Source of the DNA: Amorphophallus konjac
Lineage: Eukaryota > Streptophyta > Magnoliopsida > Alismatales > Araceae
Length of the DNA stretch: 64,000 nt
Assembly: GCA_022559845.1 (NCBI GenBank)
Contig: CM040128.1
Span: 180,209,691 to 180,273,690 of the forward strand
Direction of reading: 5' to 3'
Part shown: positions 45,526 to 56,884 of the stretch, in pieces
Numbering within the stretch: the stretch's first letter is position 1
Layout of the letters: each line of letters begins with the position of its first letter
Notes under the pieces: generated by a model
Told to the model about the DNA's origin: nothing
Databases searched by the model: none
What the model saw: only the letters and a program-made list of their open reading frames with translations
Translations under genes and position numbers: made by a program

Positions 45526-46649
45526 CGTCCCATCCTACTTTTGGCTCCCTGTTTCCCGCAGACAGATGGACCGAGAGTTGCGTGAAGTAGAGAAGTCTCC
45601 CGACAGCATCCCAATAATCCATCGGCCGAGCCCTGGAAGTCAGAAGAGCCTGCTACCAACTCCTCTATTGACAGGCCGCGGTCTTTGGTCGGGGAAAAAG
45701 AAGAGAAGAAGCTTCTGGGAGATTTCTTCCCCAGATGAACCCTCCCCTGCATCCTGCACGGCTCGAGAAGAAAAAGGAAGAAGAGAGGGGGAGAACTCTC
45801 ACTAGAGGAAGAACCACGGCTTGAGGGTTTTGTGCCACCCACCAGAAGAGAGCTCTCGGGGGGGGAGAGAACTATCCAGCAGAGAAGAAGAAAAAGGAGA
45901 ACAGGGATCCAGCGTTAGGGAGCTCCACGGGTTCTGGGCTGAAGGAAGAAGAAAAGAGGTAAAGGGTGAGAGTGAGAGGTGAGTCGGAGGGGGAGTAGCT
46001 TGTGCTCTCTTCCCCTCCTCCATCAACGTATCTTTTTTCTCCCCCTGCAATGTACTCTGTCTCATTCTGAGATGAATTCCCTTATATTAAAACCCCTTTC
46101 CCACTTCTTTGGTGGGTGAATAAAAAGAAGGTCTTTTGGCAAGCACGGTTGTTTGTTTCGTCTCTGCTTTCCCTCTCTCATATTCTGCTCATCCAGGGTG
46201 CTTCGAAGCTTGCTTATCCATAGCATGGCCTTCAGAGGAACCCGTAGCAAGGATGAACATTCGTGGCCCTATTGGGCAAACATCTGTCCCTTATAATCGT
46301 ATCTTCGACTCATGGAGTGTTGGTGCCCCTCGTAGGCTAGCCCTCGGGGTTTCCCTCCGTCAAAGTCTGCCGGTCACCGTTTGGCACTCCCGGCTTTAAG
46401 GAGCGTACCCCAGATGCTGTGGGACTATCTCCACTTCACCCCCGCAACCCTCTGGTCATGGGGAGGTGCTGCCCAATTTTTGACTGAACACTTAGTCTAT
46501 TTTGGACTATGCTCGAGTAGGAACCTCGCATAAGTCTGGATTGGCCATGTCTGCTGGGCATTTGGGACCTGAATAAACTCCGTAATCCTGCTAATTAACA
46601 TTAAAGTTTCAAGAAAACCACTTGATCTTTCATTTTAGCCAAACCTACC

Positions 46650-46880
46650 CTAATCCGGTGTGCCCCTAAACTGGCGCGCCAATTTCCGGCGCGGTACCCC
46701 CCCCCCCCCCCCCCGCGCCGTTTTAGCCCTACACTCATAATCCATTTCAATCCAAGGGGCCCTAAACCGGCGCGGTCTTAGCACGCCGGATTACTTTCAT
46801 GGGCGCACTGTTTATACTTTGGGGCGCGTCGGATTAAGGGAGCGCCATTTTAAGCCATCTCTTTCACCTTTGCGCGCCGT
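46650..46880. repeat. AAACCGGCGCGCC motif cluster, D1 right, with C18 run
   Basis: Direct copies (TAATCCGGTGTGCCCC, AAACTGGCGCGCC), then an 18-base C run at 46697-46714 and inverted copies (GCGCCGTTTTAG, GCGCGTCGGATTA, GCGCCGTATTAG). The equivalent cluster in D2 is 58335-58800. Confidence 0.8.
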
Positions 46881-47755
46881 ATTAGCCTCCACCATGCACA
46901 CCCCACGACCTGACCGCGTAGGTCGATCCGCGTGCGAGGACGCATGTTGGCGAATTCAGGCTTCACACTTAACAATTCGCTCCCCCGGACTGTAGGTGAA
47001 GAGAAAAGTAACGATGCCCCATGATACCGTACGTGGACCTTGGAATCCCTAACATGATCATGATCTGGGCATAAATTGGGCCGATAGTCCATCAGCTTGA
47101 CCCACCTCTACAGGGATCCAATCCCGCACCCACATTAAACTTGTCGTACCTACGGCAGACAACCGTATGGCTTTGTCATTGTCTTCGATGCTTCAAATGC
47201 GGACTCTCGTCCGAACAATGAATGGTCCGTTAGTGACCGACATATATACTGAGATCTAATCCCACACTTGCATTAAACTTTCCGTACTCACGGCAGACGT
47301 TTGTACGATTTGTCACCGTCTCTTATGCTACAAACGCGGACTTCCATCCGAACAAGAAATAGTCTGCCAGTGACCGACATGCACGCATTTATGAACATTT
47401 ACGCCCCGATGCGGGGTCTGTTCAAATGCAATCCGATGTTTTGGCTCTCACTTCCGTTATTATGAATCTCAGGCCATAGGGCCCCCTTTTCCGGTGATTA
47501 ATGAAGGGTTTTCTCCTCTCCGAGGGGATGCAATTAACGTCGTAGCCTTTATGGTACGACGGATTCTCAGTCCCGACACGATACACATAATCGTATTATT
47601 AGTTAGATCGAGCGCACCATGAGCTTCTTTCAAGCCCGCATAAATCGTCACCTAGGTGACTGGCACGCCCTTGCACTAATAAATCGAACAAACAAACAAA
47701 AGGATGAATAAACTAATAAAAATGAGCAATGTCCCAAAAGTGCATCCACACTAGA

Positions 47756-48190
47756 AGGATAGGATATGTCTATTTTGATCATTGCCTCTTGCGTAAGGAG
47801 ATCCTCAGATCAAACCTCTGCCTCGTACTAATGTTAGTCACTATGAGCATGCTAGGCTACTAACTATGAGCTGCATCTATCGATCTCTTTTTCTGCACTC
47901 ATTGTGTTCACAGCACTTCTTTTGGCACACACAATCGTTGTTGATTTGTCTGATCTAGTGCGTAGGTTCAAATTATTATTGTCTTTGTCGAGCTCCTTGA
48001 TCACGCTCGATAAGTTCCTCGAAATGTTCTTTGCACGCTATATTGTTGATTGATTGTCTGTTCCGTGCTTGTGGTTATATTAGGGTTATTGACAACATAT
48101 CTACTTGCGTTGCCATTGGAGTTTTTAATTCCTAACATTTGGAACAGATATATTCATCCCCCCTTCTATATATGTTATTCTTGTTTATCA
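47756..48190 (+). repeat. LTR I, final part after D1
   Basis: Continues AGGATAGG after the CTAGA copy and ends around TTATTCTTGTTTATCA with CATCCCCCCTTCT just before. The exact LTR end is inferred from the lineage pattern only. Confidence 0.5.
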
Positions 48191-49733
48191 CGACATGCCC
48201 TCGGCGTAAGCCTAGCAAACACAAAACCAGCCAACCAAGTCCTTCACGCACCGTTTGTAATCCTGGGGATAAGCTCCATGCATCTTATGACCCTTGGCCA
48301 CCACATGGGGGGTTTTATAGAGTTTGAAGGGGGGTTTATGAGGACTTGCTCGGGGGGGGGGGGGGGGGGGGGAGCAGGTCCGCGTAAAGGGGGGGTTTAC
48401 GCGGACTTGACTAGGGATTTTGAATGCGGTCACCCTGAGGACTGTATTCTACCCTGACATGTGGGCCAGGCGTTTATGAGGACTTTTTCGAGGGGGCCAA
48501 GCAGGTCCGCATAAACCCCCCCTCTGGGACGTGGTCACCTTGGCGACCGCGTTCTCTCGGGGGGGGGGGGGGGGAGCAGGTCTGTGTAAAGGGGGGGTTT
48601 ACGTGGAATTGACTGGGGTTTTTGAATGCGGTCACCTTGAGGACTGCATTCTACCCTAACATGTGGGCCAGGCATTTATGAGGACTACGTCGAGGGGGAC
48701 GAGCAGGTCCGCATAAACCCCCCCCTCTGGGACATGGTCACCTTGGCGACCGCGTTCTTGTGAACGTGGTCATAAAGGTGACCGCGTTCAAGAACGGGCA
48801 AGTTGGTCCGTGTAAAAGGGGTCTATGCGGGCTAAAGTGGTTGGGGGCTTCCTAGTCCAGGTTAACCTCTCCCCCTAGGGGGTTCGAATGGATCGGAATG
48901 GCTGGGTTTGACCTGGAGGAGAGAGAAAGGTCATGTAGGTCCTACTGGGGGTTAAGACAGGCTAGAGCAAAGGGTTTGAATGGGCCATGGCTGAGTGAGT
49001 CCAGGATTTAGGTGGGTTGAGATTATTGGCTGGGTTCAGGGGTTTTGGTTTGCTAGGTGAGCCGGGGATTTTGAGGGTCAGGTGGACTGGGTGATAAAAT
49101 AGCTTACTTGAATCTAGACACGGAACAGCCGAACTCGGTGTTTGTCTGAGCTCCATCTTGAACGCGATGGACCCAGATGCAATTCGACTGTTGGAGTCGC
49201 TGGTGTCGAGCTACTTGTAAAAGGTGTGTCGGGAGTTGTTCCTTGCCTTTCCGTCATCCACCACGTGGCGCAATGGGTTGCTGGGAGTCCCGGGTTGGCC
49301 TGGCAACTGGGGTGTCGGCATGATGATGCCGTTTGTCTAGTAGTCGGGGTGACCCCCGCTTCTTGGCAAAGAGCCGTATGATACGGCAGGCTGTTCTGAG
49401 CCCCGAGTTAACCCAGTTGTTGAGGTGCCGACGGTGTGATACTGTATACAGGGTATCGAGGGTGATCCCCAAATCTTTTCAGAGTGTCGTTCGGTACGAC
49501 AGGTTATCCCGAACCTTGGATCCGACTCGGTTGCTGGGAAAATGGCTGGTGTAGTGCCCTTTGCTCGGGGATGATCCCCGGTTGTTATGTTGTGCCGCTT
49601 GACCCGGCGTAATGTCTCGATTTTTAAGCTCAGGTAGAGCACCTTTGGCGTTATGTTGTTTTGCTCTAATTAGGTAATATTTCCCTATGCTTAATCCTTG
49701 ATTAATTCGAGAAAATAAGCAGGTGTCAACAGC
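48191..49733. other. Unassigned GC-rich repeat sequence with G runs
   Basis: No recognisable gene. Contains the duplicated G-run unit listed separately. From 49100 to 49733 comes GC-rich sequence ending AGCAGGTGTCAACA just before the copia fragment, possibly the end of another LTR. ORFs here are short and unlike any known protein. Confidence 0.5.
48345..48770. repeat. Tandem duplication of about 200 bp with long G runs
   Basis: Two units starting with G runs (21 G at 48352-48372, 16 G at 48559-48574), each followed by AGCAGGTC.G.GTAAAGGGGG, TGAATGCGGTCACC, ATGTGGGCCAGGC and TGGTCACCTTGGCGACCGCG. Confidence 0.85.
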
Positions 49734-50335
49734 ATGTTACCTATAGTGTTCTACATAAATTGGTAAAGTATGATATGGTAAAAGGATTGCCTAAATTGTC
49801 TTTCAAAAAGAACACTAAAATTTGTGAATCATGCTCCCTAGAAAAGCAAACTAGAAAATCTTTCAAACCTAGAAATGAGCCATTGTCATCCATGCCACTT
49901 GAATTCCTGCATATGGATTTATTTGGGTCGACAAGAACTGCTAGCCTCAGCGGAAAAAGATTTGGTTATGTTATTGTTGATGATTTCACTTGATTTACAT
50001 GGATTTTCTTCCTAGCTCATAAAAATGAAACATTTACTAAATTTCAAAACTTTTTCAAAAAAATAAAGCAGGAAAGAAAATTTAAAATTTTTACTATTTT
50101 ATCTGACCATGGAGGAGAGTTTGACAACTCTTCATTTATTGATTTTTGTAGTCAAGAAGGTCTGACCCACAAATTCTCATCTCCTAGGACCTCAGAATAG
50201 AACGACATTGTAGAAATGAGGAACTGGATAACTGTGGAGATTGTCCGAACAATGCTGGTCGAAAGTCAACTACCAAGGAAGTTCTGGGGAGAGGCAACAA
50301 ACACTGCATGCTACATCATGAACAGGGCCATGGGA
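49734..50335 (+). pseudogene. Copia GAG-pre-integrase and integrase core, truncated
   Basis: Starts abruptly at HVTYSVLHKLVKYDMVKGLP with the zinc-binding CESCSLEKQTRKSFK. The integrase core follows: FLHMDLFG (first Asp), VIVDDFT then a TGA at 49991-49993 in place of Arg, TILSDHGGEFDNSSF (second Asp), and NDIVEMRN (Glu region). A TAG lies just before NDIVE. The next block VRTMLVESQLPRKFWGEA ends near 50335. This is typical SIRE/Maximus integrase. The 5' part (gag, protease) is absent. Confidence 0.88.
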
Positions 50336-50453
50336 AATGGAAGATGCTAATAAAGAATTCCTGGAGTCCAATGAGGAGCCTGGGCAAAATTGTCAACAGG
50401 AAGCTGAAGAACAGGAAACAGGTCAGTCGACAAGAAATGCAAATTAGTCGACC
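50336..50453 (+). other. Degraded spacer between integrase and RT of the copia fragment
   Basis: Stops in all frames. Part of the integrase C-terminus and the variable linker has been deleted. Confidence 0.6.
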
Positions 50454-51221
50454 ATGCCAGGTCAGTCATCTGTCAACATTAGAGCTTTAAAGGATCATCC
50501 TATTCAGAACATAATTGAAAATCTCCATGACCCACCTAGGGCTAGATCTTATTATAGAGATATAAATGATCAGGACGTCATTGCATTGGTATCTCAAATT
50601 GAACCTAAAAGTATTGAAGAAGCATTAAAAGATGAACACTGAATTAATGCCATGCATGAGGAACTTAGTCAGTTCGAGAGAAATAAAGTGTGGAATCTGG
50701 TTCCCAGACCGACAGATCAATCTGTAATTGAAACTAGATGGGTCTTTAGGCATAAATTAAATGAAGATGGTGTTATAACCAGAAATAAAGGTAGGTTGGT
50801 AGCTAAAGGGTATAATCAGGAGCTAGGAATTGACTTCAAAGAATCTTATGCCCCTGCGACTAGGTTAGAAGCCATCGGAATTTTATTAGCTTTTACATGC
50901 TCATTTGGGATAAAACTTCAACAAATGGATGTTAAAAGTGTATTTCTCAATGGCTTAATAAAAGAGGAAGTGCATGTAGAACAACCCCGTGGTTTCGAGC
51001 ATATTGATTTACCTAACCATGTTTACAAGTTGAACAAGGCACTGTATGGATTGAAGCAAACCAAGATTTTAAATGGTCATATCATTGCAGTACAGATATA
51101 TGTAGATGACATAGTGTTTGGTTCGACTGATCCTAACTTGTGTAAGCAATTTGCTGATTTAATGACAAAAAAATTTGAAATGAGCCTCATGGGTGAACTT
51201 CAATTTTTTCTTGGACTATAG
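50454..51221 (+). pseudogene. Copia reverse transcriptase, internally deleted
   Basis: The plus frame shows IEPKSIEEALKDEH, a TGA (usual Trp) at 50640-50642, then INAMHEELSQFERNKVWNLV, ETRWVFRHKLNEDG, RLVAKGYNQELGIDF, LQQMDVKSVFLNG, KLNKALYGLKQT. About 30 residues normally following YGLKQAPRAWY are missing: the text jumps to HIIAVQIYVDDIVFGST, which keeps the YVDD active site, and then MGELQFFLGL. The deletion is in frame but removes part of the palm, so the enzyme would be dead. Confidence 0.9.
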
Positions 51222-51766
51222 GTCATATAGACTAAAGATGAATTTTCCATAAACCAGTCCAAGTACACATTGGAGATTCTGAAAAAGTTCGGAATGGAAA
51301 TGCCAAACATGTATCCATGCCCATGGGAACAAGTGCATCCCTACATGCAGATGACAAAGGTAAACCTGTAGATCCAAAGACATATCGAGGTATGATCGGA
51401 TCCCTTTTATACCTCACTGCCTCTAAGCCAGATATTCAATTCAGTGTATGCTTATGTGCTAGATTTCAAGCTATCCTAAATAATCTCATTTGATTGATGT
51501 GAAAAGAATTTTGAGATATGTTGCCAGCACACATGATTTAGGGTTGTGGTATCCTGCATCATGTTATTTTGATCTAATGTCATATACTGATGCTGAATAA
51601 GCTGGATGTAAACTTGATAGGAAAAGCGCTAGTGGCTATTTCCAATATTTGGGTGGGTGTCTAGTCTCTTCGGCTTCCAAGAAACAGCACTCCATGGCCC
51701 TATCCACTGCAGAGGCAGAATATGTTGTTGTAGGGAGCTGTGGGACCCAGGTGTTGTTGATAAAGT
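51222..51766 (+). pseudogene. Copia RT tail and RNase H relic
   Basis: Broken frames with FSINQSKYTLEILKKFGM, YTDAE, stop, AGCKLDRKSASGYFQYLGG, and SASKKQHSMALSTAEAEYVV (RNase H). It ends at GSCGTQVLLIK, where it joins LTR K directly. The last part of RNase H and the 3' UTR are missing. Confidence 0.85.
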
Positions 51767-52480
51767 TGTTGTGCATGTGTGGTTCATGCATGGTTTTGGT
51801 TTTGATGATGTCCAACTATGATTCATTATTGTGCTATTGATAGTGATACAACTATGATTCAATGTGTATAATGATATTCAAGGTGCTATATTCTTCATCC
51901 TATGTTCGTCATGAGATATTCTTATGTGTAAAGATTTCATTTTATGAAGTCTCATATTTAATTTCTTGGTTCATGATGAGATCTTTATTGTCTTTTAAAC
52001 TCTGAGATTCATAGCATTTTGAATGACTTTTACTCCCCTTATGATGTGAGAAATGAGTTCCTTTTAAGCTAACATATGAAAAATGAAGCTGACAAAAAGT
52101 TAGGCAAAAGTCAGTTGATGAATTTGTAACTCAGCAGTAGCAGCTGCAATCAGTAGAAAGGTCAGCAACCACATTAGCAGCAACTAAGCACAAGGCCAGC
52201 AGTAGCATACCAAGTCGAGTTGGCTCAAGGAGCAAGTCGACTCAAGAATATAACCAATTCGACTCACAGTTCTTCCAGAAGCTGGAAACATCCAAAGTGC
52301 GAGAGCTAGGGCAAAACTATCAGTGGTCGAAGCACTTCTTAAGTTGGCCGACCCATATGCTTAGAAGAAGGAGAACGGCCTAAGCAAACAATAGGCTGCT
52401 GTTGGCCACGGAATTTTATATGAAAATATAAATCTGGTTCTTTTTGAAAAGAAACATTCCCCCCTATGTGTGGAGGTTCA
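51767..52480 (+). repeat. LTR K remnant, SIRE/Maximus type
   Basis: Begins TGTTGTGCATGTGTGG with GTTTTGATGATGTCCAAC, close to the start of solo LTR J, and ends near AACATTCCCCCCTATGTG. Shorter than J's 2.26 kb, so internally deleted. Probably the 3' LTR of the copia fragment. Confidence 0.6.
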
Positions 52481-53165
52481 TTCCGTGGGTGCGCATTGTA
52501 TCAAATGATTTGGGTTCGGGTGCGGGACCTCTTCCCACTGACCGCGGTTAGTGTTGATTTGCATCGGCTTAACGTCCAAACACCTTTGTCTAACTATCAA
52601 AGAAATCCCAAAGTCTCCTCCATAGGTTCCGTTATTGAGGGCAGACCCTTATGGGTGACTCGCCGCGACCACTCACTTACCACCGACCATTGACTAGACT
52701 TAAGGTTTCATCAAAAGCTCTTGGAGGTCGAGCAAAACCCTAGAGTTTAGAAGTATGAATGCAATCTTGCAAGATCCATAGGCATTCTTAAAGTGGAGGG
52801 AAGTTTTATGGACCCCGGGGGTATTTTGGTAATTTTACTAGGCCAGGGGTATTCCTGAAACTTTTTTGGGTTGGAATGGAAGTAGGACTGGGTTACTGAC
52901 TTTCCAAGGCACTGGGGCCTTTTGTGGAAGGCCTGGGGCGACTAGGCCATTACTAGGTCACATGGGTATTTTGATAATTTTACCACACCCTATATAGACC
53001 TAGGTCTGAGGTGGCACCCAAGTGTCAGATGGGGCTGACAATGTCCTCGAGCTGAAGAAGTGACAAGGGGCTTCATAGAAGCCTCACACGTGTCAATTTA
53101 GTCAAAGGAGAGGTATATATACAATTCTCAAAAGTCGGGGGACTTTTCTTATAATTTTCCCCGAT
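52481..53165. other. Unassigned sequence
   Basis: No convincing ORF. Contains two copies of a GG.GTATTTTG.TAATTTTAC block (about 52831 and 52969). Probably repeat-derived. Confidence 0.4.
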
Positions 53166-54442
53166 TGATGTACAAATGAGATTTGTGAAATACACCAGAT
53201 TCATTTCTGGCCCAAGTGGGTACAAGAGTTATCGGCGAGTTGTCGACTGTACATCACAAAGATCCGCACTAACGCAGGAAGTAGGGGCGTAGCCCCAATT
53301 ACAAGAAATTGTAGGGTAGAACTGCAAATAATATGACATTTTATTTCTCGCAAACCCAGGAAAGGCATTTTCATAATTCCCCTATTATGGGATAGAACTA
53401 CCAAATTTAGTCACCCCGGGGCGTGAAAACTTACAAACATGGCCTACCTAGGGGCATAATTATAAAATACCCCTTAGGGGCATATACACTAGACCCAGGG
53501 ACTTACCCCTCACAGGCCAAGACAACGAACAAAATCCTTGCGCTGGATGCTTCCCGTGTGTGGTGAATGCTTCGTAGGTTCTCTCCTTCTCTGGACCATT
53601 GGGGGACTATTTATAGAAGTAGGGGACTACCCGGGGGTGTTTGAACCCGTACGGGTTAAACGAGATGAAAATGACCAGGGGGAGGTCCATTTCCCCCTCT
53701 TTTTTTTGTTTCCGGGTGCGGGAGAGGAAGGCGGCCTGGGGTGGGTGATCCCAGACCCACCCGGGGTCAAATGACCCTGGGCAGGTCCTGCCTGGCTACG
53801 CGCAGACCTCCCCGGGGTCGGGTGACCCCAGGCGGGTCCCCTCGACCCCGGACGGGTCCTCCATCTCCATACTGGCCCATTTTTGCCCATTTCTTAAGTG
53901 AGAGAGGGGGTGAACATTGCCTTAAAGTCACCATTGGCCAAGGAGGTGACTAGAACCGCGGGGGGGGGGGGGGGAAGTGGGGTGACCACACTCCATCTAC
54001 CATTTCATCCCGGGGGGTCCCTGCACCCCGGACGGGTTTGCTGTTGCACTGGGTTTCACCCCTCCGCCCTTCTGTTGTTGCACCCCGGACGGGTCTACTG
54101 CACCCGCTGGGCTTCTGTCCGGCTGGAGCAGTCCACCCCGGGGAGGTCAGCTGCACCCACTGGGTCCCGTTGCTGCCCCTACTGGGCTGCTGTTCGCTTG
54201 CTTGGAGCAAACATGTTGGGCTGCTATTCGCTTGCTTGGAGCAAACATGTTGGGCTGCTGTTCCACTCTAGGGAGGTAACTGCTGGGCGACTACTTGACC
54301 CCGGAGAGGCCGCCCGAAACCCCTTTCTGCAGTGATAGTTCACCTCACATGTTGTGACTTCCTGCTTGAAGAAAGGATAGGGAATTATCCCGGGGTAATT
54401 TGCTTTCTCTCCTTTTTATGTAGGCAAAAAAAACTACCAACA
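53166..54442 (-). repeat. Putative 3' LTR of gypsy (Tat-like) element L
   Basis: TG at 53166 and ...CTACCAACA at 54442. To the right the minus strand reads TGTGGGGGGCATTTG, a polypurine tract immediately before TTGGTAGTTTTTTTTGCC. No partner LTR is in the window, so the boundaries are inferred. GC-rich centre with repeated CACCCCGGACGGGTC motifs, a G run at 53959-53974, and a 36-bp tandem unit at 54183-54260 (GGGCTGCT.TTCGCTTGCTTG...). Confidence 0.5.
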
Positions 54443-54826
54443 AATGCCCCCCACAGAACGTTCGTCGGAGCCGAAGGCAGAGGCAGATGGTCCGTGCTCT
54501 CTGTCATTTTTTTGATTTCTCCTGAGTCTTCGTGACATGGGGAGATCATTGTAGGACTGCACCTCACTACTTCGTTGCTTTCAGAAAGCTGAGAGTTGAT
54601 GCAGGCTTGTCTCAGTGAGACCCACGTGTCTAGAAGTAATGTAGGCCTACCTCGACGAGGCACTTTTTACATGAAGATAATGTTGACCAACCCTTAGGGT
54701 TATCCTGGCCAACGCTAATGTATACCGTCCTCTGGGACGTGTTGGCTTTGAAATTGGATGCTGGCCAACCTCTGAGGGTGCATTATCCAAAGTTGATGCA
54801 GACCAACCCTTAGGGCATATTGGTCC

Positions 54827-55090
54827 AAAGTTGATGTAGTCCTACCTCGGAGAGGCTTGTTGGCCTGTAATTGATGTAGACCTGTCTCGACGAGGCTTGT
54901 TGGCCTGAAGTTGTTGTAGACCTGCCTCGGCGAGGCTTTTTGGCCTAGAGTTGATGCGGACCTGCGTCGACGAGGCTTGTTGGCCCGGAGTTGATGTAGG
55001 CCTGCCTCAGCGAGGCTTGTCGGCCTGGAGTTGATGCGGACCTGCCTCGACGAGGCTTGTTGGCCCGGAGTTGATGTAGGCCTGTCTTGG
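54827..55090. repeat. 40-bp tandem repeat, six to seven units
   Basis: Unit GTTGATGTAGACCTGCCTCG followed by ACGAGGCTTGTTGGCCTGGA, with units 39-41 bp long. The inner CCTCGNCGAGG is a short palindrome. More diverged units flank it from 54595. Confidence 0.9.
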
Positions 55091-55194
55091 GGAGACACAT
55101 CCTCTGAGTAGTTGTTGATTGACTGTTGAGTTGTGATAACAGGAGACTGACATTGGCTGACCGTTGGGGGTGTGTTGGCCAAAAGTCGTTGTGT

Positions 55195-55350
55195 TGGTTG
55201 GCTGCTGAGGTATCATTGAAGATGTGTTGGCTAACCGCTGAGGTGTGTAGCCACAAGTTAAAGCTGGCTAACTATTGAGGTGTCGCTAAAGATGTGTCGG
55301 CTAACCACTGAGGTGTGTAGCCAAAGGTTGAAGCTGGCTAACCATTGACT
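55195..55350. repeat. Tandem repeat of about 69 bp, two units
   Basis: Both units have AAGATGTGT.GGCTAACC.CTGAGGTGTGTAGCCA then AGCTGGCTAAC. It lies next to the 40-bp array. Confidence 0.8.
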
Positions 55351-55684
55351 TGTGCTAGTCAGAGTTGATGTAGACTAGCCCTCAGGGTGTATTGGTCTGG
55401 GTTGATATCGGCCATACACAGGCTGAGGCAAATACTATCCAACGTAGACTTGAGCACAACACTACCCTGGGCAAGGGCATCGTAACTTGTACATCAAAAT
55501 TCTGTACATTTCATTTTGCTTTGAAAGGGCACTCGTTGGATTCTATCACCTTTCTTTGTTTTAGCTTCAGCTGGTGAGGCTTCATAGCTGCCTCAAAGTT
55601 TCCTGGCCCTTGGGATGGAGTGGTCGAATGGTCTTCAACTTGGTGTAGCATTGCCAGATGCATGCATTTGGTCTCCCTCGGGAT

Positions 55685-55925
55685 GCCTGGATGACTGAGC
55701 TTATGTTTTTATGGGAGGAGTTCGCCCGCCTTCACGCTATTCAGGAGCGGAGGCGGAGGACTCAGTTGATGATTCAGCAGGAGGAGGAGCAGCTTTGGAG
55801 ACTATTGGTAGCCTAGGCTGAGGACGCTCACGTGCCTGAGCAAGCGGCCTCCTGTAGAGTAGAGGAGCTTTTGCGAGAGTTCCAAGAGACCTAGGAGGAG
55901 CGCAGTCTTGCGCATGCGAGATGAA
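55685..55925 (+). pseudogene. Relic of a charged coiled-coil ORF
   Basis: One plus frame reads FMGG/WEEFARLHAIQERRRRTQ, then MIQQEEEQLWRLLVA, stop, VEELLREFQET, stop, EERSLAHAR. Heptad-like spacing of Leu/Ile with many Arg and Glu. It is antisense to L if L runs on the minus strand. No domain recognised. Confidence 0.35.
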
Positions 55926-56357
55926 GTCCCGCGATCAATGACACCCAAGAGGGGGGTGAATTGGGTGTTCACAAATTTTAAGAAAACTTTTGGCCTTTTT
56001 AAAGAATGTGATAAAATGCTAATCAAGAGGTTCAAAACTATTTGGTCACAAGTTGGATTAATCAAACTTAACTTGATGATGATATAGATTATGCAAGATA
56101 TACGTGGATAAATCGGAACAACGATTTACACTAGCACTGACGTAGAATGGAGGTAGAAGAAAAAGACCAAACCACACAATTCAAACCATAATGCACAGCG
56201 GTTTTTAAGGTGGTTCGGATGCAACGACGGTAATCCTACGTCCACCCCTCACCAAATCCGGTGAGGCTTCACTCGGGGATAAATCCCCAAACGGAGACGA
56301 CGCTCCATACACACACGGGACGACGCCCGCACATACACACGGGTACGCACCCCAACA

Positions 56358-56450
<93 letters not shown>
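56358..56450. repeat. (CA)n microsatellite, about 46 units
   Basis: Uninterrupted CA dinucleotides inside LTR E. ORFs through it are poly-CysVal or poly-HisThr and not real. Confidence 0.97.
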
Positions 56451-56454
<4 letters not shown>

Positions 56455-56561
56455 GACGAGGTCTCCAACACGATCCGATAGCTGGATCAACCTTTGGACG
56501 TCAAAAATGTCGATGAGGATCATACGGCAAGCATGTCTCGACACTCGAGAGCAAGCCGAAG

Positions 56562-56816
56562 ATGGAAATGCCGAACAAACCTCATGCCTCGCCCGATCAG
56601 GACGAGAACTCGCTTAGTGGTCCGCTACCCGTTAAGGAATCCCCCCAGGCGGAAGATATGGCTACAACTCTCCAATCGGCCATGCTGAGAGCTGAATCAG
56701 AGAAAAAATCGGGAGCTCCGGCACAGTCTCGGCATGCGCCGAAAGTTACACAAAGTCTGGGACCAAGCCCTAAAGGCTACAAATGGAATATTGTAGAGGC
56801 CATGCATTTTAACTAG
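56562..56816 (+). CDS. Short ORF at the start of D2, shared with D1
   Basis: 84 codons starting MEMPNKPHASPDQDENSLSG and ending IVEAMHFN. Counterpart of 44930-45208 in D1. No domain recognised. Confidence 0.3.
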   Translation: MEMPNKPHASPDQDENSLSGPLPVKESPQAEDMATTLQSAMLRAESEKKSGAPAQSRHAPKVTQSLGPSPKGYKWNIVEAMHFN

Positions 56817-56884
56817 AACATTCCATGAGCGCCAACACTCAAATAAATGGCTGTGACTTCGAAAAGAATCTATTTGAGGCTTAA

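Larger units (their letters stand above)
44854..47750. mobile_element. Element D1: solo LTR or LTR-like element
   Basis: 2897 bp, begins TGTGGACGTC and ends GTGCATCCACA, so the termini form a 6-bp inverted repeat TGTGGA/TCCACA. Flanked by perfect CTAGA copies (44849-44853, 47751-47755). Its relative D2 (56493-60531) aligns block by block. No internal LTR pair, PBS or pol, so a solo LTR is most likely. Inside: a short ORF with silent changes relative to D2 (44930-45208), two clusters of AAACCGGCGCGCC, a polyadenylation-like GAATAAAAAG block at 46118, and two units of a CGGCAGAC repeat (47113-47300). Confidence 0.85.
54443..55938 (-). other. 3' untranslated region of element L with tandem repeats
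   Basis: Lies between the putative 3' LTR of L and the insertion point of E. Tandem repeats here fit the known habit of Tat/Ogre elements to hold satellite-like arrays in their 3' UTR. ATCAA at 55934-55938 would be the target-site copy of E. Confidence 0.45.

Noticed and set aside
53538..54335. GC-rich ORFs near 53.5-54.3 kb as a host gene
   Set aside because: Compositionally driven, with repeated motifs, no domain and no conserved frame; they lie in a putative LTR.
54715..55256. Minus-strand repetitive ORFs (RPTSLVE.GLHQL repeats)
   Set aside because: They come from a 40-bp tandem repeat. 40 is not a multiple of three, so frames change from unit to unit.
56205..56617. ORFs of poly-CysVal or poly-HisThr
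   Set aside because: Products of the (CA)n microsatellite.
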